Source: an uncultured Opitutia bacterium (GTDB taxonomy: Bacteria; Verrucomicrobiota; Verrucomicrobiia; Opitutales; UBA953). Taken from it: a stretch of DNA of 5,486 bases. Positions 1-5,382 of the stretch are shown piece by piece. The stretch lies in assembly GCA_937874455.1 (NCBI GenBank), contig CALNBE010000281.1, positions 1 to 5,486 of the forward strand, read 5' to 3'. Each line of letters opens with the position of its first letter. Position 1 is the stretch's first letter. Position numbers and translations under genes: made by a program. The notes beneath the pieces were generated by a model, which saw nothing but the letters and a program-made list of their open reading frames with translations, had not been told where the DNA came from and ran no database searches.

Positions 1-1
1 C

Positions 2-1903
2 TCACTCCACGATGCGCACGCCGCCGAGGTCGGCGGAGGAGACCATGCTGGCGTAGGCGCGGAGGGCTTTGGAGACGTGGCGTTTGCGGGTGGGCTTGTA
101 GGCTTGGGGGCCTTTGGCTTGTTCCTCGGCGCGGCGGCGGGCGAGTTCCTCGTCGGAGACGCGGAGGTTGATGCTGCGGTTGGGGATGTCGATGTCGATG
201 ATGTCGCCGTTGCGGACGAGGGCAATGTCGCCGCCTGCGGCGGCTTCGGGGGAAACGTGGCCGATGGAGAGTCCGGAGGTGCCGCCGGAGAAACGCCCGT
301 CGGTGATGAGGGCGCATTGTTTCCCGAGGTGTTTCGATTTGATGTAGGAAGTCGGGTAGAGCATTTCCTGCATGCCGGGGCCGCCCTTGGGGCCTTCGTA
401 GGTGATGACGACCACGTCGCCGGCCTTGACTTGATCGAGCAAAATGCCCTGGCAGGCGGCGTCTTGGGATTGGAAGACTTTGGCGGTGCCGCTGAATTTG
501 AAGATACTTTCGTCCACCCCGGCGGTTTTCACCACGCAGCCTTTGAGCGCGATGTTTCCTTTGAGAATGGCGAGACCGCCGTCCTTGGTGTAGGCGTGGG
601 CGGCATCGCGGATGCAGCCGTGGGCGCGGTCGGCGTCGAGTTCCTTGTAGGTGCTTTCCTCGGAGCCGAGGGTGAGGTTGAAGCGGTTGCCGGGAGCGGA
701 GCTGTAAATGCGAGTCGCTTCGGAGGAAATTTCACGCAGAGGCGCAGAGGCGTTGAGGTTTCCTTGGGAGGAATTTCCGGGTAAGCTTTTTCCTGCAGAG
801 GAAATTTCACGCGTGATACTGTATGTCTGAATGGCGGTTTCGAGGGTCAGCCCGTCCACGCGCGGGAGGGAAGTGTCGATGAGCCCGGCGGCGGCGAGTT
901 CGCCCATGATGCCGAGGATGCCGCCCGCGCGGTTGACGTCCTGAATGTGGTATTTTTCGGAGTTCGGCGCGACCTTGCAGAGGCAGGGCACTTTGCGGGA
1001 AAGCGCGTCGATGTCGTCCATCGTGAAATTGACCTCGGCCTCGGTGGCGATGGCGAGGAGGTGGAGGATGGTGTTGGTGGAGCCGCCCATGGCGATGTCG
1101 AGCGCCATGGCGTTGAGGAAGGCGGCGCGCGGGGCGATGTGGCGCGGGAGGACGGAGGCATCGCCATCGCGGTAGTAGCGCCAGGCGTTGGCGACGATTT
1201 TGGCGGCGGCGTCCTGGAAGAGCTTTTTGCGGTTTTTGTGGGTGGCGACGATGGTGCCGTTGCCCGGCAGGGCGAGGCCGATGGCCTCGTTGAGGCAGTT
1301 CATGGAGTTGGCGGTGAACATGCCGGAGCAGGAACCGCAAGTCGGGCAGGCCACGCGCTCGAGTTTTTCAATTTGCGAGTCGGGGATGTTTTCGTCGGCG
1401 GCCTCGATCATCACGTTGATCAAGTCGAGGTGGCGTCCGTCGAGTTCTCCCGCCTCCATGGGGCCACCGGAGACGAAGATGGCGGGGATGTTGAGGCGCA
1501 TGGCCGCCATGAGCATGCCGGGAGTGATTTTGTCGCAGTTGGAAATGCAGATCATGGCGTCGGCCTTGTGGGCGTTGACCATGTATTCGACGCTGTCGGC
1601 GATCAGGTCGCGGGACGGCAGGGAGTAGAGCATCCCGTCGTGGCCCATGGCGATCCCGTCATCGACCGCGATGGTGTTGAACTCGGCGGCGAAGCAGCCT
1701 AAGGCTTCGATTTCCTTTTTCACAAACTGCCCGATCTCGTGCAGGTGAGTGTGTCCGGGGACAAACTGGGTGAAGGAATTGACGACGGCGATGAGCGGCT
1801 TGCCGATCTGTTCCTCCTTCATGCCGTTGGCGCGCCAGAGGGCGCGGGCGCCGGCCATGCGTCGGCCTTGGGTGCTGATGGAGCTGCGGAGCGGAATTTT
1901 CAT
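2..1903 (-). CDS. ilvD: Dihydroxy-acid dehydratase IlvD with a 25-residue in-frame insertion
   Basis: This cytoplasmic iron-sulfur enzyme removes water from 2,3-dihydroxy-isovalerate and 2,3-dihydroxy-3-methylvalerate, giving the 2-keto acid precursors of valine, leucine and isoleucine. The 633-residue product aligns almost end to end with the E. coli-type enzyme as I remember it (about 616 residues). Visible landmarks are GRRMAGARALWRANG (13-27), AVVNSFTQFVPGH (39-51), the cluster cysteine in CISNCDKITPGM (C123, K125), CPTCGSCSGMFTANSMN (C186, C189, C192), then EGPKGGPGMQEMLYPTS and ITDGRFSGGTSGLSIGHVSPEAA near the C terminus. The ATG at 1901-1903 is chosen because MKIPLRSSISTQGRR matches the family N terminus; the reading frame stays open upstream to 2083, but that stretch resembles no part of the family. 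The stop codon occupies 2-4. Residues about 365-389 are an insertion bounded by repeated REISS (described separately). The gene is divergent from scpB. All recognised active-site motifs are intact, so the enzyme is probably functional. Confidence 0.97.
   Translation of the reverse strand: MKIPLRSSISTQGRRMAGARALWRANGMKEEQIGKPLIAVVNSFTQFVPGHTHLHEIGQFVKKEIEALGCFAAEFNTIAVDDGIAMGHDGMLYSLPSRDLIADSVEYMVNAHKADAMICISNCDKITPGMLMAAMRLNIPAIFVSGGPMEAGELDGRHLDLINVMIEAADENIPDSQIEKLERVACPTCGSCSGMFTANSMNCLNEAIGLALPGNGTIVATHKNRKKLFQDAAAKIVANAWRYYRDGDASVLPRHIAPRAAFLNAMALDIAMGGSTNTILHLLAIATEAEVNFTMDDIDALSRKVPCLCKVAPNSEKYHIQDVNRAGGILGIMGELAAAGLIDTSLPRVDGLTLETAIQTYSITREISSAGKSLPGNSSQGNLNASAPLREISSEATRIYSSAPGNRFNLTLGSEESTYKELDADRAHGCIRDAAHAYTKDGGLAILKGNIALKGCVVKTAGVDESIFKFSGTAKVFQSQDAACQGILLDQVKAGDVVVITYEGPKGGPGMQEMLYPTSYIKSKHLGKQCALITDGRFSGGTSGLSIGHVSPEAAAGGDIALVRNGDIIDIDIPNRSINLRVSDEELARRRAEEQAKGPQAYKPTRKRHVSKALRAYASMVSSADLGGVRIVE
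723..812. repeat. 75-bp in-frame insertion in ilvD bounded by a 15-bp direct repeat
   Basis: The 15-mer GAGGAAATTTCACGC occurs exactly at 723-737 and again at 798-812, a period of 75 bp (25 codons). On the ilvD strand each copy encodes REISS (residues 365-369 and 390-394). Removing one 75-bp unit gives SITREISSEATRIYSSAPGN, which fits the family consensus around the DITRE..S.EA..FYRAAPG segment, so the extra unit is an insertion in this lineage. Next to the first copy, on the plus strand, lie tandem octamers CGCAGAGG (735-742 and 743-750) and a decayed third, CGTTGAGG (751-758). A degenerate relative of the ends, GGGAGGAATTTCC, lies at 767-779. The unit has no stop in the ilvD frame. It could be a short mobile repeat that duplicated its target, or a slippage or recombination product between repeat copies. 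No coding capacity of its own is seen. Confidence 0.8.
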
Positions 1904-1945
1904 CGGAAAAAGAGTGGCTGGTATTGCGAGGGGAAACAGATGGCG

Positions 1946-1964
1946 GCGCGGAGGAAATCCGCGC
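1946..1964 (+). repeat. Small perfect hairpin containing the CGCGGAGGAAA motif
   Basis: GCGCGGA (1946-1952) and TCCGCGC (1958-1964) form a 7-bp perfect GC-rich stem around the 5-nt loop GGAAA. The left arm and loop make up one copy of the repeated 11-mer. It lies 43 bp upstream of the ilvD start codon, in the leader or promoter zone of that gene. No T-tract follows, so a terminator role is unlikely. It may be the inverted-pair form of the dispersed motif, or a regulatory RNA stem if transcribed. Confidence 0.5.
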
Positions 1965-2017
1965 GGCGAGTGAGGAGGCAAAGGAAACGGACTTCGGGGA
2001 ATTGCACAAATCCTTTT

Positions 2018-2042
2018 CGCGGAGGAAAACACGCGGAGGAAA
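2018..2042 (+). repeat. Tandem pair of CGCGGAGGAAA motifs
   Basis: Two exact 11-mers begin 14 bp apart (2018 and 2032) with the spacer ACA. This is the only closely spaced tandem pair of the motif in the window. It lies about 100 bp upstream of scpB. The second copy provides a GGAGG eight bases before an ATG at 2048. Confidence 0.75.
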
Positions 2043-2047
2043 TTCCG

Positions 2048-2158
2048 ATGCCCAGCCTTGACCAGACGGGGACGGTTTGCCACCGATGGGGCGATGCGGC
2101 GCGCAGTTTTTGCCCCGCGGCTTCCACCAGTTTCCTTCGCGCATGGAATTCAATCTGA
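2048..2158 (+). other. Possible 36-codon upstream ORF overlapping the scpB start (unproven)
   Basis: GGAGG at 2035-2039 is followed after eight bases by ATG at 2048, ideal ribosome-binding spacing and better than anything in front of scpB itself. The frame gives a 36-residue peptide with no recognisable domain and stops at 2156-2158, 16 nt inside scpB, whose ATG is at 2143. This geometry could couple translation of scpB to the small ORF. However, the GGAGG belongs to the dispersed repeat, so the arrangement may be chance. I would not annotate it as a gene without conservation or ribosome data. Confidence 0.2.
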
Positions 2159-3069
2159 AAAAAGTCCTCAAAACCCTGCTCATCTCGACCTCGGAGCCCG
2201 TGTCGATCAAGGACATCCAGGCCGTGATCACCCGTTACCACGAGCAGCGGGACAAGGTGGCGGACGATGGCGCGGAGGAAAATCCCGGCCCGGAAATCGC
2301 CGAGGCTGTGCCCGTGGTGACTGCGCGCGAGCCGCTGGACGGCGACGCGGAGGCGACGCAGCGGGTGATTGAGGACATCATCAACCAAGTGCCGACCCTG
2401 TTGACCGCGACGCAAATTCGCGAGGCGGTGGACGCGCTGAATCATGAAATGGTCGAAGCCGGGGAGGTGACCCGGATCTTGCAAGGCCCGGAGGGATTTC
2501 GCCTGACCATCGCGCCGGAATACGCGGAATGGGTGCGCCTGCTTCGCAACGACCCCAAGCCCATGCGCCTGAGTCAGGCCGCGCTGGAAACGCTGGCGGT
2601 GGTCGCTTATCGCCAGCCCGCGACCCGCTCGGAAATCGAGGCGATCCGCGGCGTGTCGGCGGACAGCGCGCTGAACCGCCTGATCGATTTGGAGTTGGTG
2701 ATTGTGACCGGCAGGGCGGATTTGCCTGGCCGCCCGATCCAGTATGGCACCACGGAGAAGTTTTTGGATTTCTGCGGATTAAAAACCCTTGGCGACCTGC
2801 CCGCGTCGGATGTGCTTTCGCCCGGCCAGATCAGCGAGTGGATCGCCCGGGCCACCAACCCGGTAAAAGTCTCCGCGCGCGATGTCGGCCTAGCGGACGA
2901 CGACGGCACGGAGGAAACCGGCGAGCGCACCAGCCTGTTGTCGGAGTTTGACGAACCCGGCGCGTCGGCCCCGGTGACGGCGACCCTGAACCCCGAGGCG
3001 CTGGAGCAACTCGGCGCGGAGGAAAATACCGCAGATGGCGCGGAGGAAAACGAGGAGCGCGGCATTTGA
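2143..3069 (+). CDS. scpB: Segregation and condensation protein ScpB, with extra acidic loop and tail
   Basis: ScpB is the winged-helix kleisin-associated subunit of the SMC-ScpA-ScpB complex that condenses and segregates the bacterial chromosome. The 308-residue product is longer than the usual 180-250. Residues 1-35 (MEFNLKKVLKTLLISTSEP...) begin the first winged helix. A nonconserved acidic stretch at about 36-85 interrupts it, and it resumes with TATQIREAVDALN through residue 128. The second winged helix spans about 141-221 and is highly typical: LSQAALETLAVVAYRQPATRSEIEAIRGV, then GRADLPGRPIQYGTTEKFLDFCGLKTLGDLP. Residues 222-308 form an acidic, probably disordered tail. GAEEN, the peptide form of the repeated 11-mer, appears at 43-47, 291-295 and 299-303, all outside the conserved folds. 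ATG 2143 is chosen because family homology starts there; a TTG at 2077 would add 22 unrelated residues. No clear Shine-Dalgarno precedes it. scpA is not in the window. Confidence 0.95.
   Translation: MEFNLKKVLKTLLISTSEPVSIKDIQAVITRYHEQRDKVADDGAEENPGPEIAEAVPVVTAREPLDGDAEATQRVIEDIINQVPTLLTATQIREAVDALNHEMVEAGEVTRILQGPEGFRLTIAPEYAEWVRLLRNDPKPMRLSQAALETLAVVAYRQPATRSEIEAIRGVSADSALNRLIDLELVIVTGRADLPGRPIQYGTTEKFLDFCGLKTLGDLPASDVLSPGQISEWIARATNPVKVSARDVGLADDDGTEETGERTSLLSEFDEPGASAPVTATLNPEALEQLGAEENTADGAEENEERGI
2266..2282 (+). repeat. Intragenic motif copy in the scpB N-terminal insert
   Basis: The 17-mer GATGGCGCGGAGGAAAA is identical to 3034-3050 in the same gene. It contains the exact 11-mer at 2271-2281 and is read as Asp-Gly-Ala-Glu-Glu-Asn within the nonconserved acidic segment that splits the first winged helix. 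A looser form, with an extra GCG, is seen in the intergenic copy near 1938-1957. Confidence 0.7.
3015..3055 (+). repeat. Two motif copies in the scpB C-terminal tail
   Basis: Exact 11-mers lie at 3015-3025 and 3039-3049, 24 bp (eight codons) apart, both read as GAEEN. The second is part of a 19-bp identity (3037-3055) with 4734-4752 in the MCE gene. A one-mismatch relative, CACGGAGGAAA, lies at 2907-2917 and is read as GTEET. The copies sit in the last 20 residues of ScpB, which have no conserved fold. Confidence 0.75.
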
Positions 3070-3088
3070 GGAGCACGATTTCCGCCGT

Positions 3089-3120
3089 ACTTTGACCTTT
3101 TAATTTTAACCTTTGAAATT
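3089..3120 (+). promoter_or_regulatory. AT-rich leader in front of pheA
   Basis: In a strongly GC-rich region, the 32 bp before the pheA start are mostly A and T. They contain a near-identical direct repeat, TTTGACCTTT (3091-3100) and TTTAACCTTT (3105-3114), 14 bp apart, overlapping TTAATTTTAA (3100-3109). TTGACC at 3092 resembles a -35 box, but no good -10 lies at proper distance. It may be a promoter, an operator with two half-sites, or an unstructured leader helping translation in the absence of a Shine-Dalgarno. Confidence 0.3.
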
Positions 3121-3124
3121 CCCC

Positions 3125-4189
3125 ATGAGCCTCGACGACTACCGCCAAGAAATCGACCGCATTGACCGCGAGATCATCCGCCTGTTGCAGGAGCGGCAGG
3201 GATTCGCGGAGAAAATCGGCGAGGCGAAAAAGGCGGCGGGCGCGGGATTTTACGCCCCGGCGCGGGAGGAGGCGTTGCTGGCGAAGCTGGAGGGCATTGC
3301 GCCGGAGTCGTTGCCCAAGCCGGCGGTGCGGGCGATTTACCGCGAAATTATTTCCCTCTCGATCGGGCGGCAGATGGAGCACCCTGTAGCCTATCTCGGG
3401 CCGGAAGGCACCTACACTCAGCAGGCCGCGCTGAAGAATTTCGGGTCGAGCGTGCCGCTCAAAGCCCTGCGAACCATTCCCGATGTCTTCGCGGCGGTGG
3501 AGCGCGGCGAGGCGGCTTACGGAGTGATTCCCATCGAAAATTCGACCGAGGGTGCGGTGGTGCACTCACTGGACATGCTGGCAGAGTCGGAGCTGAAAAT
3601 CGTCGCGCAGGTTTATTTGAACATCGACCACTGTCTGGTCGGCCATGGCCCGCTGGCGGCGGTGAAAAAGGTGCTGTCGAAGGACATCGCCCTGGCGCAG
3701 TGCCGGAGCTGGCTGCAAAGGAATTTGCCGGAGGCGGAATTGATCGAGACGGACAGCACCGCGTCGGCGGTGCGCCGGGCCGCGGAGGAAAACGGCGTGG
3801 CGGCGGTGGCCAGCGCCATTGCGGCGACGCTTTACGACGTGCCGGTGCTGGCGGAGGCGATCCAGGACAAGCGCGACAACATCACCCGCTTCCTGGTGGT
3901 GGGGCTGAAACCGAATCCGCCGAGCGACGTGTGCGCGGAGAAAACCAGCCTGGTGCTCTCTCTGAAACACGAGCCCGGCACGCTGCAACGCGCGCTGGAG
4001 CCGCTCTCGAAACACGGCCTGAATCTCACCCGCATTGAGTCGCGCCCCAACCGGCGCAAGGTGTGGGAGTACCTTTTCTTCATCGACTTTATCGGCCACT
4101 GGGAAACCCCGGAAGTGCAGGCGGCGGTGGCTGAGTTGCGCGAATCGTGCGACTTGGTGAAGTGGCTCGGCAGTTACCCGAACGTGTGA
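3125..4189 (+). CDS. pheA: Bifunctional chorismate mutase / prephenate dehydratase (P-protein)
   Basis: This cytoplasmic enzyme converts chorismate to prephenate and then to phenylpyruvate, the committed route to phenylalanine. The 354 residues carry three domains. Residues 1-85 are an AroQ-type helical chorismate mutase (DDYRQEIDRIDREIIRLLQER) with R7, R24 and K35 at the expected substrate-binding positions. Residues 87-265 are the prephenate dehydratase: VAYLGPEGTYTQQAA, then VIPIENSTEGAV, SKDIALAQCRSWL and the catalytic TRF at 254-256. Residues 275-354 are an ACT domain with IESRP (ESRP 305-308), the phenylalanine-sensing motif, so feedback inhibition by phenylalanine is expected. The length is normal for the fused form. 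ATG 3125 is preferred over TTG 3113, which would add only four residues. No clear Shine-Dalgarno is present. It lies 55 bp downstream of scpB in the same direction. The repeated 11-mer occurs at codons 220-223 without disturbing the domain. Confidence 0.97.
   Translation: MSLDDYRQEIDRIDREIIRLLQERQGFAEKIGEAKKAAGAGFYAPAREEALLAKLEGIAPESLPKPAVRAIYREIISLSIGRQMEHPVAYLGPEGTYTQQAALKNFGSSVPLKALRTIPDVFAAVERGEAAYGVIPIENSTEGAVVHSLDMLAESELKIVAQVYLNIDHCLVGHGPLAAVKKVLSKDIALAQCRSWLQRNLPEAELIETDSTASAVRRAAEENGVAAVASAIAATLYDVPVLAEAIQDKRDNITRFLVVGLKPNPPSDVCAEKTSLVLSLKHEPGTLQRALEPLSKHGLNLTRIESRPNRRKVWEYLFFIDFIGHWETPEVQAAVAELRESCDLVKWLGSYPNV
3781..3791 (+). repeat. Motif copy within the pheA dehydratase domain
   Basis: This exact CGCGGAGGAAA is read as Ala-Glu-Glu-Asn at residues 220-223, in a helix-loop of the prephenate dehydratase domain where family members commonly have AAE(E/D) followed by a small loop. 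Unlike the other intragenic copies, it replaces rather than adds residues, so it may reflect ordinary codon use. Confidence 0.5.
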
Positions 4190-4204
4190 AACCGGCCGGC
4201 GGAC

Positions 4205-4215
4205 CGCGGAGGAAA
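4205..4215 (+). repeat. Motif copy in the pheA-MCE spacer
   Basis: An exact CGCGGAGGAAA sits in the 88-bp noncoding gap (4190-4277), 16 bp after the pheA stop. An ATG follows directly at 4216, but the GGAGG is only three bases from it, too close for good initiation. No hairpin-plus-T-tract terminator is seen in this gap. Confidence 0.7.
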
Positions 4216-4277
4216 ATGCTTTCGGCCTTGCGACCGCGCGGGGAGTGCCTGACTGTGGCGGGGAAATTTGATCCGTC

Positions 4278-5312
4278 ATGCCCGCCTTCTGCCAACAAGA
4301 TTGCGCTGCGATTTCCCGCTTGGGGAAATGGATTTCGCTGGGCGGGTTGCTGATTTTTCTCTGCCTCGGCTGGCTTTGGTGGCGGCACGCGATGGCGGAG
4401 AAGGAGCACTTGGTTTTGTATTTTTCGCAACCCGTGCACGGTTTGAACCTCGGGAGCCCGGTGAAAATTCAGGGCGTGGAGGTTGGGCAGGTCGAGGGCA
4501 TCCAGATCGCCGGCCCACTGGGAGCGGAGAAGGATTATTATGCGAAGGTCAAGGTGGTGTTGCGGGCGGAGGTGTTGCGGGAAAAAGGGCTGGCGACCAA
4601 TCTGGAACAGGAAGCGGTGTTGCGGCAGGAAATCAGTCAAGGGCTGCGTGGAAAGATGTCGCTGCTCAGCCCGATGATGGGCAGCTATTACGTGGCGCTG
4701 GGCTACCGGCCCGGCTCGCCGGTGCGGCTGGTGGGCGCGGAGGAAAACGAGGCCGAAGTGCCGGTGCTGGACAACGAGTTGATCGAGGCGGGGGAAACCG
4801 TGGCGGAGAAAATTGTCCGTCTCGGCGAAAGGAACATCGCCGCGGACGCGCGCGAGTGGGAGGCGCGGCTGGATCAATGGCTGGCGGCGACCCGGCCGGA
4901 AAATTTTGCGGCGGTCAACACGGCAGTTTTGTCCCGGCTGGACCGGGCTGGCGCGTTGCTCGGGCCGGAGGGAATTCCGGCGGAAATCAGCCGGATCAAC
5001 GACGGGCTGGCCCGCTTTCGCGCCGCGCTGGACGGACGCGGACGCTCGATGGAAGAGCGGTTGTGGGACGGACGCGTCACGCTGGGCACGGTGCAAAGTT
5101 CGCTGAACCGGGTGAACCAGCAGGCATTGGACTTGATGGCATTGCTGGAAGTGCCTCGGATGGCGCGCCATTTGCAGTTGCCGCCGGAGGCGGAAATTTT
5201 CCGGGAATGGCTGGAGCGGATGAATCGCGGGCAAATTTTTCCTCCGGAGCGCATGCTGCCGCAGGGAGAGGCGGAACTGGCGGAAGAAATGTCCGGCCCC
5301 GCGACGCGATAG
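4278..5312 (+). CDS. MCE/MlaD-family membrane-anchored lipid transport protein
   Basis: The 344-residue product has a short cytoplasmic N terminus, one hydrophobic segment at about 18-35 (WISLGGLLIFLCLGWLWW) and then an MCE domain at about 44-150. MCE features are VLYFSQPVHGLNLGSPVKIQGVEVGQVEGI, and a later SLLSPMMGSYYVALGYRPGSPVRLVG that resembles the PqiB/YebT-type close of the domain. Such proteins are anchored in the inner membrane with the MCE domain in the periplasm, where they form hexameric rings or tubes that move phospholipids between membranes. The remaining 190 residues look helical (for example RINDGLARFRAALDGR and QSSLNRVNQQALDLMALLE) and may form a coiled-coil barrel. GAEEN from the repeated 11-mer sits at 153-157, in the loop closing the domain. 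No permease or ATPase partner is in the window. ATG 4278 is the natural start ahead of the membrane segment, with a weak GGCGGGGA upstream. The exact subfamily is uncertain. Confidence 0.85.
   Translation: MPAFCQQDCAAISRLGKWISLGGLLIFLCLGWLWWRHAMAEKEHLVLYFSQPVHGLNLGSPVKIQGVEVGQVEGIQIAGPLGAEKDYYAKVKVVLRAEVLREKGLATNLEQEAVLRQEISQGLRGKMSLLSPMMGSYYVALGYRPGSPVRLVGAEENEAEVPVLDNELIEAGETVAEKIVRLGERNIAADAREWEARLDQWLAATRPENFAAVNTAVLSRLDRAGALLGPEGIPAEISRINDGLARFRAALDGRGRSMEERLWDGRVTLGTVQSSLNRVNQQALDLMALLEVPRMARHLQLPPEAEIFREWLERMNRGQIFPPERMLPQGEAELAEEMSGPATR
4734..4752 (+). repeat. Motif copy in the MCE gene, 19 bp identical to the scpB tail
   Basis: GGCGCGGAGGAAAACGAGG is identical to 3037-3055 in scpB, although the two genes are unrelated. 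Both are read as Gly-Ala-Glu-Glu-Asn-Glu. Here the peptide occupies the loop after SPVRLV and before EVPVLDN, a place where the family varies in length. Confidence 0.75.
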
Positions 5313-5314
5313 GA

Positions 5315-5330
5315 CCCGGAGTTTTCCGGG
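5315..5330 (+). other. Weak inverted repeat between the MCE gene and alaS
   Basis: CCCGGA (5315-5320) and TCCGGG (5325-5330) can form a 6-bp stem with the loop GTTT, two bases after the MCE stop. No run of T follows, so it is a poor candidate for an intrinsic terminator. It is recorded because it fills much of the 70-bp spacer. No T-box leader features are seen in front of alaS. Confidence 0.2.
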
Positions 5331-5382
5331 GTTGCCAAGCGGGCGGGGTGCTTTTGAATCCCGCGCCTTCAAAAACGCTCCG

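Larger units (their letters stand above)
1904..2142. other. Divergent ilvD-scpB intergenic region with three copies of the CGCGGAGGAAA motif
   Basis: This 239-bp spacer must hold the signals for both divergent genes, but I see no convincing -35/-10 pair on either strand. It holds three exact CGCGGAGGAAA copies (1947-1957, 2018-2028, 2032-2042), one of them within a perfect hairpin. It also contains a 36-codon open frame with a good Shine-Dalgarno-like sequence (2048-2158). No transcription-factor site, riboswitch or attenuator fold for ilvD is recognised. Confidence 0.6.

Noticed and set aside
58..167. CGCGGAGG octamers at 58-65 and 160-167
   Set aside because: They lie in conserved ilvD codons (ALRAYAS and NLRVSDEE), lack the AAA extension, and are explained by protein conservation.
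77..1702. Long plus-strand open frames opposite ilvD (77-784 and 947-1702)
   Set aside because: They are Gly/Val/Ala-rich mirror frames of a strongly conserved minus-strand enzyme, typical of high-GC DNA. They show no domain and no start signals.
2058..2063. TTGACC as a -35 box for scpB
   Set aside because: No plausible -10 hexamer lies 16-18 bp downstream.
1904..2083. Upstream extension of the ilvD frame
   Set aside because: The added residues are Pro/Arg-rich and match nothing in the family, whose homology starts at the ATG at 1903.
4216..4353. Small ORF starting right after the motif at 4205-4215
   Set aside because: The GGAGG-to-ATG gap is only three bases, the peptide has no family resemblance, and it runs through the MCE gene start in another frame.
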